Shown piece by piece: positions 50,083 through 59,572 of a stretch of DNA of 64,000 nucleotides (position 1 is its first letter; each line of letters starts with the position of its first letter). Below the pieces are notes generated by a model. That model was not told the origin of the DNA. It saw only the letters and a list, made by a program, of their open reading frames with translations, and did no database searches. The position numbers and the translations under genes were made by a program. The stretch comes from Microbacterium sp. (lineage in GTDB: Bacteria > Actinomycetota > Actinomycetes > Actinomycetales > Microbacteriaceae), in NCBI RefSeq assembly GCF_017305435.1, contig NZ_JAFKIP010000007.1, positions 248,001 through 312,000 of the forward strand. Direction: 5' to 3'.

Positions 50083-51440
50083 CGTCGGATGCCGCGGGCT
50101 CCGCCGCCTCGGAGGGGCCGTGGCACGACGGCCACCGGGGGACGCCGCCGCCTCGCGGTCTCGCCGCGCTGCTGAACTCGGCCGACTTCGCCCGCGCGTA
50201 CACCCTGACGGTGTTCGCCGCGCTCGTGGGAGCGCACCTGATCTCACGCCTCGCGGGCGTCGTGACACTGCGCACGGTCATCGCGGGGCTGTGCGTCGTC
50301 GGCATCGGCATCCTCGTCGTGCGCCGCGCCGAGGTCTCGCTCCTGCGCCTCGTGCCGACGACGCTCGTGCTGCTCGTCGTGTGGGCCTTCGCGAGCATCT
50401 TCTGGAGCACGGACCCGTTCGGCAGCTTCGCTCGCTGGACGGCCATGCTCGCGGTTGCCTTCCTCGCCGTGACGATCGGACACATCCGCGACACGCTGCA
50501 GACCGTGCGCGCGCTCGGCGACGTCCTGCGCGGCGCCCTGTCGCTCTCCCTCGCACTCGAGGTGCTGAGCGGGGTGATCATCGACACCCCGCTGCGGTTC
50601 CTCGGCATCCAGGGGAATCTGGCCCATTTCGGGCCGGTCCAGGGGATCTTCGGCACGCGCAACACGCTCGGATTCATCGCCGTCGTCGCGATCATCACGT
50701 TCGCGGTGGAGCTGCGGGCGCACTCGGTGCGGCCTGGGCTGTCGGTGTTCTCGCTGGCGCTCGCGACCGCGCTGGCGCTCCTGTCGGCATCGCCGACCGT
50801 GCTCGTGCTCGCGGTGGTCGTCGGCGTGGCCACGGGAGCGCTCGCCCTCGTCCGATCGGTGCGGCCCGAACGGCGCGTGCGCGTGCAGTGGACGCTCGCC
50901 GCGGTCGTCGGCGTCGTCGGCGTCGTGCTCTACACGCAGCGCGGGCGGATCATCGACGCGCTCGGCGCGACCGATGATCTGTCGATGCGGGCGAACCTCT
51001 GGGCGCTCGCGCGGTACTTCGCGGGGCGCCAGCCGGTGCAGGGCTGGGGTTGGTTCGGATCGTGGGATGTCGCCGAGCAGCCGTTCGCGACGATCAATCA
51101 GCTGCTCGGGCAGCATCACTCGACGGCGCTGAACGCGTACGTCGACATCCAGCTGCAGCTCGGCTGGGCGGGCCTGCTGCTGCTGTGCGCGCTGGGCGGC
51201 ATGGCGCTCGTCCGGTCATGGCTCGATGCGAGCCAGCGCCGGTCCGTCGTGTACGCGTGGACGCCGCTCATGCTGATCGCCCTCGCCGTCACGAGCGCGT
51301 TCGAGTCGGTGGCGCTGTTCGGCGTGGGCTGGCTCCTGCTCGTCGTGTGCGCCGTGCGCGCCGGGCAGTCGCGAGGGTGGCGCGAGCGACTCGGGGCGCA
51401 GGCGCCGATCGGAGCGGTCCCGGCACTGCCGCCGGGGTAG
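50079..51440 (+). CDS. O-antigen ligase/polymerase-like membrane protein (second copy)
   Basis: A 453-residue paralogue-like protein with the same architecture: WAFASIFWSTDPFGSFARW, GPVQGIFGTRNTLGFIAVVA, ATDDLSMRANLWALARYFAG, QPVQGWGWFGSW, and HSTALNAYVDIQLQLGWAGL match the Wzy_C pattern of the preceding gene. Start ATG 50079 overlaps the first copy's stop by 4 bp. The two proteins differ widely in sequence, so this is an old duplication or two members recruited for different glycans. Its TAG stop forms part of the -10 box of the following GlfT1-like gene. Confidence 0.87.
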   Translation: MTSDAAGSAASEGPWHDGHRGTPPPRGLAALLNSADFARAYTLTVFAALVGAHLISRLAGVVTLRTVIAGLCVVGIGILVVRRAEVSLLRLVPTTLVLLVVWAFASIFWSTDPFGSFARWTAMLAVAFLAVTIGHIRDTLQTVRALGDVLRGALSLSLALEVLSGVIIDTPLRFLGIQGNLAHFGPVQGIFGTRNTLGFIAVVAIITFAVELRAHSVRPGLSVFSLALATALALLSASPTVLVLAVVVGVATGALALVRSVRPERRVRVQWTLAAVVGVVGVVLYTQRGRIIDALGATDDLSMRANLWALARYFAGRQPVQGWGWFGSWDVAEQPFATINQLLGQHHSTALNAYVDIQLQLGWAGLLLLCALGGMALVRSWLDASQRRSVVYAWTPLMLIALAVTSAFESVALFGVGWLLLVVCAVRAGQSRGWRERLGAQAPIGAVPALPPG

Positions 51441-51443
51441 AAT
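51438..51443 (+). promoter_or_regulatory. -10 box TAGAAT overlapping a stop codon
   Basis: TAGAAT begins with the TAG stop of the upstream ligase-like gene and ends 9 nt before ATG 51453. CAGG in the gap could also act as a weak ribosome site. Confidence 0.4.
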
Positions 51444-51452
51444 CTCCAGGTC

Positions 51453-52487
51453 ATGACGCACCCCTCCGCACCGCTCCCGGCTTCCAGCGAATCGTCTGGT
51501 GACGCGACCTCCGCCGTGCCGTTCGACCCCGCGAACGCGACGATCGCGGTCGTCACGTTCAACCGTTCGGCGCTGCTCACGCGCCTGCTCGACTCGATCA
51601 CCGCGATGGACCCCAAGCCGGGTCACCTCGTGATCGTCGACAACGCCTCGACGGACGACACCACGGACGTCGTCGAGTCGTACCGCGACTCGATCGGCAG
51701 TGGCCCTCAGAAGACGCAGATCGTCTACCGCCGCCTCGACACCAACACCGGCGGATCCGGCGGGTTCAGCGAGGGCATGCGCATCGCGTACGAGCTCGGC
51801 TCCACGTGGATCTGGGTGATGGACGACGACGTCGAGGTCATCTCCGACGGGCTCGCCCGGATGGGCGCGTGGGCTCCGCGCTTCCGCTCGATCCAGGGGC
51901 GCCGCTACGACTTCGACGGCAGCGAGTTCTACTGGCAGTACCGGATCTCCGAGCCCCTCGGCATCCCGATTCCTTTCGCTCCGAGTGGCTTCGACGCGTC
52001 GGGGTACAAGGAGATGAATTCGGGCTGCTTCGAGGGCATGTTCATCCACCGCGACATCGTCGCGCAGATCGGGCTGCCCGACCCGCGGTTCTTCATCTAC
52101 TGGGACGATCAGACCTACGGGTGGCTCGCCTCGCGTGTGACCACAGCGGTCATCGTGAACGAGTTCGTCCTGCGCCGCACCCGCGAGATAAAGCAGTGGG
52201 ACATGGGCATCCGCCACATGAACGCCTCGTCGGATGCCTACCGCTACTACATCATGCGCAACCGCGCCCTCATCAAGCAGTACTACCGTTCGAAGGGCGC
52301 GTACCGCCCAATCGCATTCGGCCTCGGGACCGCACTGACCTTCGGTAAAGAGATCATCCGCCTCATCTTCGTCGAGAGGAAAGCGACCGGCACGTCGCAT
52401 CTCGTCCGCGGTCTCCGGGATGGTCGGAAGATCGCCGCCGACCGCTCGTGGAAGCCGATGCCGCCGCTCGTGGATGCCGAGGGCTGA
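51453..52487 (+). CDS. GlfT1-like galactofuranosyltransferase (GT2)
   Basis: A 344-residue cytosolic GT2 enzyme with IAVVTFNRSALLTRLLDSI near 31-49, NTGGSGGFSEGMR near 97-109 and the metal motif WVMDDDVE near 121-128, then FFIYWDDQTYGWLASR near 210 with the acceptor-site Asp pair. The TGGSGGF loop and overall length resemble mycobacterial GlfT1 (Rv3782), which adds the first galactofuranose units to the lipid-linked primer. The neighbours Wzt, Wzm, GlfT2-like and Glf strengthen this. Direct proof of the donor is lacking; another rhamnosyl or galactosyl transfer is possible. Confidence 0.82.
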   Translation: MTHPSAPLPASSESSGDATSAVPFDPANATIAVVTFNRSALLTRLLDSITAMDPKPGHLVIVDNASTDDTTDVVESYRDSIGSGPQKTQIVYRRLDTNTGGSGGFSEGMRIAYELGSTWIWVMDDDVEVISDGLARMGAWAPRFRSIQGRRYDFDGSEFYWQYRISEPLGIPIPFAPSGFDASGYKEMNSGCFEGMFIHRDIVAQIGLPDPRFFIYWDDQTYGWLASRVTTAVIVNEFVLRRTREIKQWDMGIRHMNASSDAYRYYIMRNRALIKQYYRSKGAYRPIAFGLGTALTFGKEIIRLIFVERKATGTSHLVRGLRDGRKIAADRSWKPMPPLVDAEG

Positions 52488-52508
52488 GTTCGGTCGTCGC
52501 CGGCGCGA

Positions 52509-53267
52509 TCAGCTGTTGTAGTCGGCGTTGTAGGCCGCGAGGACGTCGCCGATCGGTGCATCCAGCTGGAGCGCGCCCCTATCGAGATAGAGGCCGCGCG
52601 TGCAGAAGCGGCGCAGATCCTTCTCGTTGTGGCTGACGAAGAAGAGCGTGCGGCCGTCGGCGAGCAGCTCGTCGATGCGGCGGTAGCACTTCTCGCGGAA
52701 GGCCTTGTCTCCGACCGCGAGGACTTCGTCGACGAGGAGCGTCGGTTCGTCCAGCTGCGAGACGACAGCGAACGCGAGACGCACCTTCATGCCGCTGGAG
52801 AGATGCTTGTACGGGGTGTCCACGAAGCTCTCGATCTCGGCGAAGGCGATGATGTCGTCGAACCGGCGAGCGACCTCGGCTTTGGACATGCCGTGCAGGC
52901 CCGCGGTAAGCCGGACGTTCTCGCGCACCGTGAGGTCGCCGACGAATCCGCCGGTGATCTCGATGAGCGGGGCCACTCCCCCGTGCACGGTCACCGACCC
53001 CTCATCGGGAAGGAGGACGCCGGCGACGAGCTTGAGGAGCGTGGACTTGCCCTGGCCGTTGCGGCCGACGACGCCGATCGCCTCGCCTCGGCGCACGTCG
53101 AACGTGACGTTCCGCAGGGCCCAGAACTCTCCCGGGCGCGTCCGGCGTGCGGAGCCGCCGAAGAGGTCCTTGAGGCTGCGCCGACCGCGGCGACCCCGAC
53201 GGAAGCGCACGCCGAGGTCTGCGACCCGGATCGCGATGTCGGTGGGCTCGGTGTGCTGTGCGGCCAT
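52509..53267 (-). CDS. wzt: Polysaccharide ABC exporter ATP-binding subunit (Wzt/RfbE type)
   Basis: A 252-residue nucleotide-binding protein: Walker A GRNGQGKST near 86, signature LSSGMKVRLAFAVV near 172 and Walker B TLLVDEVLAVGD near 193. The segment VHGGVAPLIEITGGFVGDLT is typical of exporters of teichoic acids and O-polysaccharides. It lacks the C-terminal carbohydrate-binding domain of some Wzt proteins, as in mycobacterial Rv3781 (recalled). Its ATG shares one base with the stop of the permease gene. With Wzm it should flip lipid-linked galactan across the membrane. Confidence 0.93.
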   Translation of the reverse strand: MAAQHTEPTDIAIRVADLGVRFRRGRRGRRSLKDLFGGSARRTRPGEFWALRNVTFDVRRGEAIGVVGRNGQGKSTLLKLVAGVLLPDEGSVTVHGGVAPLIEITGGFVGDLTVRENVRLTAGLHGMSKAEVARRFDDIIAFAEIESFVDTPYKHLSSGMKVRLAFAVVSQLDEPTLLVDEVLAVGDKAFREKCYRRIDELLADGRTLFFVSHNEKDLRRFCTRGLYLDRGALQLDAPIGDVLAAYNADYNS

Positions 53268-54067
53268 CACAGCTCCTTCAGTACCGACGGCTCGAGCCGG
53301 CGGAAGACGGCCAGGCCGAGCCCCAGGAAGGCGAGCGACATCGCCGCCGCGACGATGACCGCCGCGGCATCCCACTGATCGGGGAAGAGCCCGACCCGGT
53401 ACAGGGCGAAGATGCCGGAGAGAGGGTTGAAGACGGCGAGCTCGCGGAAGGGGCTCGGGAGGTCGGCGAGGCCGTAGATGATCGGCGACGCGTAGAACAG
53501 GGCGCGCAGGATGAGGCGCGTCGTGCGCTCGAGGTCGGTCCAGAGGGCACAGAGGGGCGCGACGATGAGGCCGAGGCCGGTGAGGAGGATCGCCTGCAGC
53601 AGGATGCCGAGGGGGAAGAGCAGGATCATCGGGTTCAGCGCAGCGTGAGGCACCGCGAAGACGGCGAAGAGGATGAGCACGGGGATCGAGAAGGCGAACT
53701 CGATGCCTTTGCTGAGTACGATGCGGCCGACCCAGATCGAGCGCGGAATGGCGGTCGAGCGGACGAGCTTCGCGTCGCGGTTGAACGCCTTCGTGAGGTC
53801 GCCCACCGCCGAGTTGAACCACACCCAGGGCAGGAGACCCGCGATGAGGAACACGATGTACGGCTCGCCGCCGATGCCGTTCCGCTGGAAGACGAGAGTG
53901 AAGACGAACCAGTAGATGACGCTCATCACGAGCGGATCGAGCACCGACCACAGGTACCCGAGAGCGCTCGTCGCATACCGCACCTTGAGGTCTCGCGCCG
54001 ACAGCAGCCACAGCGAGTGGAGGTAGCGCCGGGCGGAGCCAGGAGCGCCGACGACGGCGGAGGTCAC
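53267..54067 (-). CDS. wzm: Polysaccharide ABC exporter permease (Wzm type)
   Basis: A 266-residue ABC-2 permease with six spans. SARDLKVRYATSALGYLWSVLDPLVM (core VRYATSALGYLWSVLDPL) is the amphipathic gate helix and first span of this family, and GLLPWVWFNSAV follows. The C-terminus has NPLSGIFALYRVGLFPDQWD. GTG 54067 is the start, with TAGACT 7 nt upstream. It is co-transcribed with wzt (1-base overlap) and diverges from the GlfT2-like gene. It probably forms the membrane channel for galactan export. Confidence 0.92.
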   Translation of the reverse strand: MTSAVVGAPGSARRYLHSLWLLSARDLKVRYATSALGYLWSVLDPLVMSVIYWFVFTLVFQRNGIGGEPYIVFLIAGLLPWVWFNSAVGDLTKAFNRDAKLVRSTAIPRSIWVGRIVLSKGIEFAFSIPVLILFAVFAVPHAALNPMILLFPLGILLQAILLTGLGLIVAPLCALWTDLERTTRLILRALFYASPIIYGLADLPSPFRELAVFNPLSGIFALYRVGLFPDQWDAAAVIVAAAMSLAFLGLGLAVFRRLEPSVLKEL

Positions 54068-54074
54068 GGGGATG

Positions 54075-54080
54075 AGTCTA
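54075..54080 (-). promoter_or_regulatory. -10 box TAGACT of wzm-wzt
   Basis: Reverse-strand TAGACT ends 7 nt before GTG 54067. A second TAGACT, on the forward strand at 54140-54145, may serve the GlfT2-like gene. Confidence 0.45.
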
Positions 54081-54254
54081 TGAGAGCGAGCAGAGTGGCG
54101 CCGGGATGGCAGAGACAGAGAAGTGACGACTCGCGCGACTAGACTGCTGATCTGGCTCGTCCGAACGCGATTCCGCCGACGTGGATCGGGGTGCGGAGTC
54201 GGATACCGCTGTGGCTTCCTCGACGGACCCGGCCTCCGAACCTTGGAGTGATAC

Positions 54255-56186
54255 GTGACTCATATTCTTCAGAACACTGTGCTTCCCGTCGATCGCGATC
54301 CGGATCTGTTGCCCCTGTACGTCGACCCGGAGACGTGGACATCCATTGACGAAGAGCCGGTTCGCGTATCGAACCGCGCTCAGCTGGGCAACATCCTGGG
54401 GCGAACAAAAGCCAGGATCGTCGCCGGCCGACGCGTCTCGTTCGGCACGTACTTCAACGCCTTCCCCGCGTCCTACTGGCAGCACTGGACGACGGTGCGC
54501 GACGTGACGCTTTCGGTGCGCACCAGTGGCCCCGCGACGATCCTCGTCTATCGCTCCACCGGAAGCGGCGTGCGCCAGCGAATCGACACCCGAGAAGTGG
54601 ACGGCGAGGCCACCACCACATTCGGCCTCACGCTCAATCAGTACAGCGATGGGGGCTGGATCTGGTTCGACGTCGCCGCCGACGAGAAGTCCGCGGTGTT
54701 CGAAGGCGCAACATGGTCGACGGAGGCGGAGCCGCGCAGGAACGGCAAGGCGACCATCGGCATCACGACCTACAACAAACCCGACTACTGCATCGGCACG
54801 TTGCGGGCGCTGGCCGCGAGTCCCGAAGTGCTTCCGCTGCTCGACCGCGTTTATGTGATCGACCAGGGCGATCGCCTCGTTTCGGCAGAGCCGGGATACG
54901 ACGATGTCGCCAGCGCTCTCGGTGAGACCCTGCAGATCGTGACTCAGCCGAACCTCGGCGGCTCGGGCGGGTTCGCGCGGGCGATGACGGAGACACTACA
55001 ACGACCCGACAGCGACTTCGTCCAGTTGTTGGACGACGACGTCCGCATCGAGCCGGAGTCGATCCGGCGGTCGATCATGTTCGCTCGCTTCGCGACCATC
55101 CCGACCATCGTCGGCGCGCACATGTTCGATCTGCTCGATCGGCCCAAGCTGCACGCGTGGGCAGAGGTCGTGGACGAGGTGCCCTTCATGTGGCGCACCC
55201 TTAACCAGGAACGAATGCCACACGATTTCTCGGTCGCGAACCTGCGTCAGTCGCCCTTGCTGCATTCGCGGCTCGACGCCGACTACAACGGGTGGTGGAT
55301 GTGCCTGATCCCCAAAGAAGTCGTGCGCGAGGTTGGTCTGGCGCTCCCCGCGTTCATCAAGTGGGATGACGCGGAGTATTCGTTGCGGGCGCGCGAGGCA
55401 GGATTCCCCACGGTTTCCGTTCCGGGCGTCGCTCTGTGGCATGTGTCGTGGGTGGGCAAGGATGACTCGATCGACTGGCAGGCCTACTTCCACGCGCGCA
55501 ATCGCATCGTCGCAGGGCTCCTGCATTCCCGCGCACCGCTAGGCGGGGCGCTGATCAAGCACAGCCGCCGCCTGGATCTCAAGCACCTCATGATGATGCA
55601 GTACTACCCCGTCGCCCTCCGCCACCTTGCGCTGCGCGACGTCCTGTCGGGGCCGGCGCATATGAGGGCGAACCTCGCGACCGCTATGCCCGAGGCTCGA
55701 GCCATGTCTGCAGGATTCCCGGAGACCGTCGTGCACCGCGATACGGAAACCCCGATGCGCTCACGACGAGGCCGCCAAGTGTTCCCGCGGTTCAAGCGTC
55801 ACCAGTACGACAGCCCGACCGGCATGCGCCTGCGCTGGTTCACGGCATCCACTCTGCTCTCCCACTGGTTGCACGCGCCTCGCCCCGAGAACGTCATGCA
55901 GCCCGAGGTGGAATTCGGGAAGGACGACGCGCATTGGTGGCGCGTCCCTCTCTTCGATAGCGCCCTCGTCAACGCCGCGGATGGCTCGGGTAAGAACGTG
56001 TACACCCGCGATCGCGCACAGTTCCGTCGGATGCTGATCGACAGCATCCGCTTGCACCGCGCACTGAGGAGGCGGTGGCCGAAGCTGGCCACCGAGTATC
56101 GCGCAGCGCTCCCGGAGCTCGTCTCTGCCGAAGCATGGGCTCGGACATTCGCCGTTCAGACCGACGAAGGAAGATTGGCGCCGTAG
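54255..56186 (+). CDS. GlfT2-like galactofuranan polymerase (GT2)
   Basis: A 643-residue enzyme with an N-terminal beta domain (about 1-150), a GT-A domain (about 160-420) and a helical C-terminus, the layout of mycobacterial GlfT2 (about 637 residues). The metal motif is LLDDDVR (Asp260-262). WDDAEYSLRAREAGF gives Asp371/Asp372 and ALWHVSW gives His396. From memory the mycobacterial enzyme uses Asp371/372 and His396 too. DWQAYFHARNRIVAGLLHS is another hallmark. It extends a beta-(1-5)/(1-6) galactofuranan. GTG 54255 follows a GGAG site. Codon use is slightly less GC-extreme than in the left part of the window. Confidence 0.88.
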   Translation: MTHILQNTVLPVDRDPDLLPLYVDPETWTSIDEEPVRVSNRAQLGNILGRTKARIVAGRRVSFGTYFNAFPASYWQHWTTVRDVTLSVRTSGPATILVYRSTGSGVRQRIDTREVDGEATTTFGLTLNQYSDGGWIWFDVAADEKSAVFEGATWSTEAEPRRNGKATIGITTYNKPDYCIGTLRALAASPEVLPLLDRVYVIDQGDRLVSAEPGYDDVASALGETLQIVTQPNLGGSGGFARAMTETLQRPDSDFVQLLDDDVRIEPESIRRSIMFARFATIPTIVGAHMFDLLDRPKLHAWAEVVDEVPFMWRTLNQERMPHDFSVANLRQSPLLHSRLDADYNGWWMCLIPKEVVREVGLALPAFIKWDDAEYSLRAREAGFPTVSVPGVALWHVSWVGKDDSIDWQAYFHARNRIVAGLLHSRAPLGGALIKHSRRLDLKHLMMMQYYPVALRHLALRDVLSGPAHMRANLATAMPEARAMSAGFPETVVHRDTETPMRSRRGRQVFPRFKRHQYDSPTGMRLRWFTASTLLSHWLHAPRPENVMQPEVEFGKDDAHWWRVPLFDSALVNAADGSGKNVYTRDRAQFRRMLIDSIRLHRALRRRWPKLATEYRAALPELVSAEAWARTFAVQTDEGRLAP

Positions 56187-56220
56187 GCCACGCAACGTCA
56201 GCGGTCTGGGCATCCGTCTT

Positions 56221-56239
56221 CGTCTCGGCCGTTGAGACG
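56221..56239. terminator. Small hairpin between convergent glfT2-like gene and glf
   Basis: CGTCTC (56221-56226) pairs with GAGACG (56234-56239) around a 7-nt loop, in the 100-bp gap between the two gene ends. A weak candidate. Confidence 0.35.
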
Positions 56240-56286
56240 GACCCCGAAGTGGCCTGCGTCCGCCACGGTGATTACGTAGAGCGGAA

Positions 56287-57432
<1,146 letters not shown>

Positions 57433-57472
57433 TCACTCGTTGTTGTGGATGGCGTGCCCGATCCGAGGGATG

Positions 57473-57501
57473 ATTCTATCCGCCGAGAACTTCCGTAACC
57501 T
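57473..57501. promoter_or_regulatory. Divergent -10 boxes of glf and the GT2 gene
   Basis: TAGAAT on the reverse strand (57473-57478) precedes glf. TAACCT on the forward strand (57496-57501) ends 9 nt before ATG 57511. Confidence 0.4.
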
Positions 57502-57510
57502 GGATGAGCC

Positions 57511-58401
57511 ATGACTCTCGAGATCTTCGTGCCCTTCTGGGGCGACCCCGGCCTGTTGTACGAAACCGTCGACTCCGTGCGAGCACAGCGCAACCCGGAC
57601 TGGAGGCTGGTGATCATCGACGACTGCTATCCCGACGAGTCGGTCGCCGAGCGCTTCGCGACGGAGACCGACCCCCGCATCACCTACGTGCGCAACAGCA
57701 CCAATCTGGGAATCACGGAGAACTACCGCGAGGCGATCCGTAGGGCAACCGAGCCGCATATCGCGATCCTGGGATGCGACGACCTGCTGCACCCGAACTA
57801 CGTCGACACGATCGCTCACACGATCGCCGTGGTTCCGGGCGCCGACGTGATCCAGCCCGGCGTGGACGTCATCGACGAGCACGGCACCGTGATCCGCCCA
57901 CTCGCCGATCGCGTCAAGCAGGGACTGCTCGCCCCGCACGGAAGCTCGGGGATCACTATGCTCACCGGAGAGCACATGGCCACGAGCCTCATCCGTGGCG
58001 ACTGGCTGTACTGGCCCTCCCTGGCATTTCGCACCGAGACCCTCCAGCGCATCGACTTCCGAGAGGGCCTGCCGATCATCCAGGATCTCGCCCTGCTCAT
58101 GGACATCGCGTTCGACGGCGGAACGCTCGCTTACAACCCGACGCTTTCCTTCTCGTACCGACGGCATGGCGGCAGCGCGTCGCAGAAGACGCTGCTGGAC
58201 GGTCGGCGCTTCCGCGACGAGCGTACCTATTACGCCGAGGCGCGGCGGCTCGCCGCCGCGCAGGGATGGTCTCGCACCGCTCGCACGGCCCGGGCGCGCG
58301 TCATGTCGCGTCTGCACGCCGTCACCGAGCTGCCCGGCGTCCTCCGGAGAGGAACGCGCTCCGGGATAAGATCGACGCTGGCGCACATCACCTCCCTCTG
58401 A
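57511..58401 (+). CDS. Glycosyltransferase family 2 protein
   Basis: A 296-residue GT-A enzyme. The fold starts MTLEIFVPFWGDPGLLYETVD (first 20 form the first strand and helix). RLVIIDDCYPDESVAERF and the metal motif ILGCDDLLHPNY (about 88-99) are clear. The Cys before the Asp pair is unusual but tolerated. The C-terminal basic helix suggests membrane contact. Sugar and acceptor are unknown. It heads an apparent three-gene run with the epimerase and acyltransferase genes (34-bp gap, then overlap), so it probably acts on a modified sugar made by them. Confidence 0.85.
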   Translation: MTLEIFVPFWGDPGLLYETVDSVRAQRNPDWRLVIIDDCYPDESVAERFATETDPRITYVRNSTNLGITENYREAIRRATEPHIAILGCDDLLHPNYVDTIAHTIAVVPGADVIQPGVDVIDEHGTVIRPLADRVKQGLLAPHGSSGITMLTGEHMATSLIRGDWLYWPSLAFRTETLQRIDFREGLPIIQDLALLMDIAFDGGTLAYNPTLSFSYRRHGGSASQKTLLDGRRFRDERTYYAEARRLAAAQGWSRTARTARARVMSRLHAVTELPGVLRRGTRSGIRSTLAHITSL

Positions 58402-58435
58402 CCCGCTCGGGGTCACCCGCAGCCCAGGAGTCGTC

Positions 58436-59572
58436 ATGGTCGAACACGTCCTCATCACCGGCGGTGCCGGCTTCATCGGCACCCGTCTCGCCCGACGCCT
58501 GGTCGCCGACGGTCACACCGTAACAGTGCTCGACGCGCTCATCCCCCAGGTACACGGAGACGACCCCGAGCGCACCTCACCTCTGTTGCGCTCACTCGAC
58601 GGCATCGCGGAAGTCGTCCGCGGCACCGTGACCTCGGCAGATGATCTGAGGCGTGCTCTCGCGGGCACCACGGCGATCGTTCACCTGGCCGCCGAGACCG
58701 GCACAGGTCAGTCGATGTATGAGATCGAGCGATACGTACAGACGAACGTGGGCGGCACCGCGACTCTGTTGGACGTACTCGCGTCCGGCGATTTCCCGGT
58801 GCGTCGACTCGTGATCGCGTCTTCGCGATCGATCTACGGCGAGGGCTCGTACCGCACCGAAGACGGCCGGATCGTGCATCCGCCGCATCGCGCCGACGCC
58901 GACATGGCCGCCGGCGACTTCGACGTGCACCTGAGCGGCGAAGGACCGCTCACGCTCATCGCAACGAACGAAGATGCCACGCTGCACCCGTCGAGCGTAT
59001 ACGGCATCACCAAGCAGATGCAGGAGTCACTGATCATGACAGTCGCGCCGACGATCGGAATCGAGCCCGTCGCGCTCCGCTATCAGAATGTGTACGGCCC
59101 CGGCCAGTCCCTCAAGAACCCGTACACCGGCATCCTCTCCATCTTCTCCACCCTCATCCGCCAAGGTAAAGAGATCAACATCTTCGAGGACGGGCAGGAA
59201 AGCCGCGACTTCGTCTACATCGATGACGTCGCCGAAGCCACCTTCCTGGCCACGACCCGCGCGGAGGCAGCGGGGCACGTGTTCAACGTCGGCTCCGGAG
59301 TCGCCACGACCGTGCTGGATGTCGTTCACGCGCTGTTCGCCGCGTACGGCACCGAGGTAGCCACGCGCGTCTCCGGGAACTACCGCCTTGGAGACATCCG
59401 CCACAACGTCGCCGACACGTCACGGCTGCGAGACGTGCTCGGATTCACCCCCGTTGTCGCCTTCGCCGACGGCGTGCGTGAGTTCGCCCAGTGGGTCCTG
59501 AGTGAGCCCGTCGAGGGCGATGCCTATCAGCGCTCATTGGACGAGATGGCGGCGCGGAACCTGCTCAAGTGA
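58436..59572 (+). CDS. NAD-dependent sugar-nucleotide epimerase/dehydratase (SDR)
   Basis: A 378-residue extended SDR with the NAD motif GGAGFIG (9-15), catalytic SSR around 129-131 and YGITK (Tyr189, Lys193). LRYQNVYGPGQSLKNPYTG and SRDFVYIDDVAEA (about 254-266) are typical of nucleotide-sugar 4-epimerases. A long insert before the active site (about 140-185) recalls dTDP-L-rhamnose or dTDP-6-deoxytalose 4-epimerases, but the substrate is open. AGGAG precedes ATG 58436. It is coupled to the acyltransferase gene by an overlap at the stop. Confidence 0.88.
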   Translation: MVEHVLITGGAGFIGTRLARRLVADGHTVTVLDALIPQVHGDDPERTSPLLRSLDGIAEVVRGTVTSADDLRRALAGTTAIVHLAAETGTGQSMYEIERYVQTNVGGTATLLDVLASGDFPVRRLVIASSRSIYGEGSYRTEDGRIVHPPHRADADMAAGDFDVHLSGEGPLTLIATNEDATLHPSSVYGITKQMQESLIMTVAPTIGIEPVALRYQNVYGPGQSLKNPYTGILSIFSTLIRQGKEINIFEDGQESRDFVYIDDVAEATFLATTRAEAAGHVFNVGSGVATTVLDVVHALFAAYGTEVATRVSGNYRLGDIRHNVADTSRLRDVLGFTPVVAFADGVREFAQWVLSEPVEGDAYQRSLDEMAARNLLK

